Shown here: positions 61,990 to 64,000 of the stretch, in pieces
Layout: every line of letters begins with the position of its first letter
How positions within the stretch are numbered: position 1 is the first letter of the stretch
Source of the DNA: Cyclobacteriaceae bacterium
GTDB lineage: Bacteria; Bacteroidota; Bacteroidia; Cytophagales; Cyclobacteriaceae
Direction of reading: 5' to 3'
NCBI GenBank assembly: GCA_023151255.1
Contig: JAKLJG010000007.1
Location: forward strand, 62,001 to 126,000
DNA: 64,000 nucleotides
The notes under the pieces: model-generated
What the model was told of the DNA's origin: nothing
The model's input: the letters and a program-made list of their open reading frames with translations, nothing else
Databases searched by the model: none
Made by a program: the position numbers and the translations under genes

Positions 61990-64000
61990 TTATAGTAATT
62001 CAATGGAAAGTATGTTGCCGTCCGCATAGAACAATTTTATGGCACCATCAAAACTGATGGTGGTTATTCCTGAGTCAACAGGTGCATCAACGAGTGTGTT
62101 GCCGCTGCCATCATATAAATAGCTAAGTTCCTGCTCTTTATCGGTTAATACGATGACCGTCTTACCCGAACCAAAATCATAGTACTGAACATGCACCGGG
62201 TTCATTCCAACATAATCATTGGCAATAAACTCCCGCCCGTCATCATCAAACACCAATAACCGTTTTGCACTCTGGCGAACGATGACGTATCCATTGCCGG
62301 ACTGTTCTTCAACCAGTGAAAACTGATCGGTTACCGTTGCCTTCACCAACGGTTCGCGGGTAAGAATTTTTCCTTCCGCTGAAAACCGGGTTTTTATTCC
62401 GTCTTTCGAAATACAGGTAAATACCGAACCGGCCAGGTTGCGGCCCGGTTCAAAAGTAAGATAGCCGGACGGACGGAAGTCCAGTACTACAGGAAACCCT
62501 TTAACCGCTTCGCCTTTCCGGTTCATGAGTAGCACGGTTCCGTCTTCACGAGCTGCTACAATAAAATCCTTGCCCTGAACGCGGTAATGCCGGGGCGGCA
62601 TAATAAGCCGCCCTTCCGCTGATTTCGGTTTCCAGCCGTCAAGAGGCTGCCCTTGTTTGTCGAACATCCATATTTTGCCAGCCCGATCGGAAATAATAAA
62701 CCGGTATCGTTTGCTGTTGTCGTAGTCGATCACATTAGTAAACTCCGGTTGTTGCACAGGTATTGAAACCGGAAAAGGGCTTACATAATTGCCCAGCCTA
62801 TCAATAACATGCAGTTTACCCGGTGTAACAAAAAGCAACTGGAGTTTTCCGTTGTTGAAATAGTCAACTTGCTTTATTTCTCCGCTTATCGTGCCGCCAG
62901 GCAAAAGGCTCCAAAGGATCTTCCCTTCCGGTGATAAATAATGCAGCATGCCCAGAGAATCCTGAAATACAAAATCGTTTTGTTTTGTTGTGTGGTTGCG
63001 TACGCTGTACAAGGATGACTTAACCGGAGCATTTAAAACAACCTGCATGCGCCCTTTATTGGCATGCTCCGGCAAGACGGCCGAACCGGAAGGCATTACG
63101 ATGGCATGGGTGTAAAACATGCCGTTCAGGTTACTGAATTGAATAGCCCCCACACCGGGGCGGTCTAATACTGTCGGATTCTCAGTAAAAAATGCCCTCC
63201 AGGAAGGCGCCAACCGCTGTACCAACGTATTTTTTAGCAGTGGAAAATTAAAATAAATGCTTACGTTGGACTCCAGTAAAGTGGCATCTAGAAACTGATT
63301 GGTGGCCACCGATTTACCCCAAACTTCTTCCTGATCAATGTCGTCCAGAAAACGCTTCAGGTCACTCAGATTATCTGAAAGAAACAATGTTTTGCCCGAA
63401 ATGGTATAATAGGTCAGGTCGGAGCCGGTTACCAGCGGGCGAAAAAGTTTTTGAGCCAGGTTCTTAATTTCAATTTTGCGAAGTTCGTACGAACTGTACC
63501 TCTCAATATATAAAGAATCACCACTCTCGGTTGCTTTTGATAACTGATGGAATACCGTTGTCCAACGTTCACTATCTGATAAATTAACCAACACTACCCG
63601 TGCCAGTTCATTCTTCCTCCGCTCCAAGAGGCACACCGAAAGTTCGTTACCCAAGCCTGCAAACAAGTTTTCAAAATCAACGGCCGCCAGCGCGCGCAAC
63701 GAATCCTGAAGTTTACTGTTGCCGGCCAGGGGCAAATTTTTATAGAAAACTGCCCCATCGGTAATACCGTAGTTGGTTACAACCAAGGCCCTGTTTGAAA
63801 TAAGTTGCTTATGCGAAAAGGCAACGGGGTTCTGGCCTGCAAAGTAAGATAACAGCGAACCATCTGATATGTGATCGATAAGTGAAAAACCACTCAGGGT
63901 TAGCGAAGCGCTTTCCTTAATATCGAGCACCGCAGTTTGTCCAATTACGGGTTTTAAAGCGGCACCCTCCGGCAGTAAACTGTTAAAAAGTGTGTTTAAC
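61990..64000 (-). CDS. Beta-propeller protein, 5' end outside window
   Basis: The frame is open to the window edge without a stop, so the GTG at 63930 is probably not the real start; at least 669 residues are present. The first half (to about residue 300) is an alpha/beta region of unclear family; the second half is PQQ/WD-type propeller sequence with repeats such as GKIWMFDKQGQPLDGWKP, GTVLLMNRKGEAVKGFPV and KRLLVFDDDGREF. The function is unknown. It faces the SDR gene convergently. Confidence 0.75.
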   Translation of the reverse strand, partial: LNTLFNSLLPEGAALKPVIGQTAVLDIKESASLTLSGFSLIDHISDGSLLSYFAGQNPVAFSHKQLISNRALVVTNYGITDGAVFYKNLPLAGNSKLQDSLRALAAVDFENLFAGLGNELSVCLLERRKNELARVVLVNLSDSERWTTVFHQLSKATESGDSLYIERYSSYELRKIEIKNLAQKLFRPLVTGSDLTYYTISGKTLFLSDNLSDLKRFLDDIDQEEVWGKSVATNQFLDATLLESNVSIYFNFPLLKNTLVQRLAPSWRAFFTENPTVLDRPGVGAIQFSNLNGMFYTHAIVMPSGSAVLPEHANKGRMQVVLNAPVKSSLYSVRNHTTKQNDFVFQDSLGMLHYLSPEGKILWSLLPGGTISGEIKQVDYFNNGKLQLLFVTPGKLHVIDRLGNYVSPFPVSIPVQQPEFTNVIDYDNSKRYRFIISDRAGKIWMFDKQGQPLDGWKPKSAEGRLIMPPRHYRVQGKDFIVAAREDGTVLLMNRKGEAVKGFPVVLDFRPSGYLTFEPGRNLAGSVFTCISKDGIKTRFSAEGKILTREPLVKATVTDQFSLVEEQSGNGYVIVRQSAKRLLVFDDDGREFIANDYVGMNPVHVQYYDFGSGKTVIVLTDKEQELSYLYDGSGNTLVDAPVDSGITTISFDGAIKLFYADGNILSIELL

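Noticed and set aside
1-64000. CRISPR array, rRNA, tRNA or insertion sequence
   Set aside because: No regularly spaced direct repeats, no cloverleaf-like stretches and no transposase-like frames were seen.

Overview
The window comes from a Bacteroidota chromosome, most likely order Cytophagales. The sequence support is a menaquinone gene (menA), several Bacteroidota-type -7 boxes (TAnnTTTG), a clade II nitrous-oxide reductase cluster, an EF-G2 paralogue, a DUF5916 outer-membrane protein, and many short-lipobox lipoproteins. Genes are densely packed, often overlapping by 1-17 bases. I saw no rRNA, tRNA, CRISPR array, prophage or transposase. The species cannot be named from sequence alone.

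Layout. 1-1507: 5' part of a DUF5916 surface protein. 1603-2943: purB. About 2950-4320: an AT-rich insert with an AraC-type regulator, a VOC protein, a truncated secreted ORF, a terminator and a long inverted repeat. 4385-6732: a TlpA-like thioredoxin, a small MscS channel, and DUF1801 and DUF2200 proteins. 15264 down to 6762 (minus strand): a ten-gene nitrous-oxide respiration operon in the order cytochrome c, fasciclin lipoprotein, nosZ, a membrane protein in the nosB position, nosL, nosD, nosF, nosY, a CDCC-type beta-propeller lipoprotein, and a group III truncated haemoglobin. Tandem FNR-like palindromes sit upstream, shared with a divergent GAF sensor protein. 20476 down to 17051: universal stress protein, ccoI and ccoS (cbb3 oxidase assembly), with a similar palindrome upstream.

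21452 down to 23526: menA, doxX, two tandem glutathione peroxidases, an acetyltransferase and argS. 25388-29886: a polyamine-type cluster (deoxyhypusine-synthase-like protein, ureohydrolase, arginine decarboxylase). 29947-34581: a beta-barrel protein and a YceI protein, divergent from an EF-G paralogue that lacks the catalytic histidine. A 26-bp perfect CRP-like palindrome lies between them. 34647-43970: dolichol-phosphate-mannose-synthase-like GT2, a C92 peptidase, a FtsX/LolC-type permease, NamZ, nth, fmt, folA, an SDR, a TSUP permease and an ATP-grasp enzyme. 44031-53178: a CPA1 antiporter, a frameshifted PaaN gene, two lipoproteins, cinA, a 2-oxoacid dehydrogenase E2, a ParA-like ATPase with a small partner, and a cystathionine gamma-synthase-family enzyme. 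53185-64000: a TPR histidine kinase, an MFS transporter, a giant BNR-repeat protein, a PLDc_N mini-protein, an OmpA lipoprotein, a dienoyl-CoA-reductase-like SDR and a partial beta-propeller protein.

How the parts fit. The clearest theme is low-oxygen respiration with menaquinol: MenA makes the quinone, CcoI/CcoS assemble a high-affinity oxidase, and the nos operon reduces N2O, with NosDFY and NosL maturing the copper site and a lipoprotein cytochrome c as the likely electron donor. Crp/Fnr-type palindromes stand in front of both respiratory units. No system here is clearly without precedent. The best candidates for new biology are the CDCC propeller inside the nos operon, the kinase-like GAF protein that shares the nos control region, and the DHS-like polyamine cluster.
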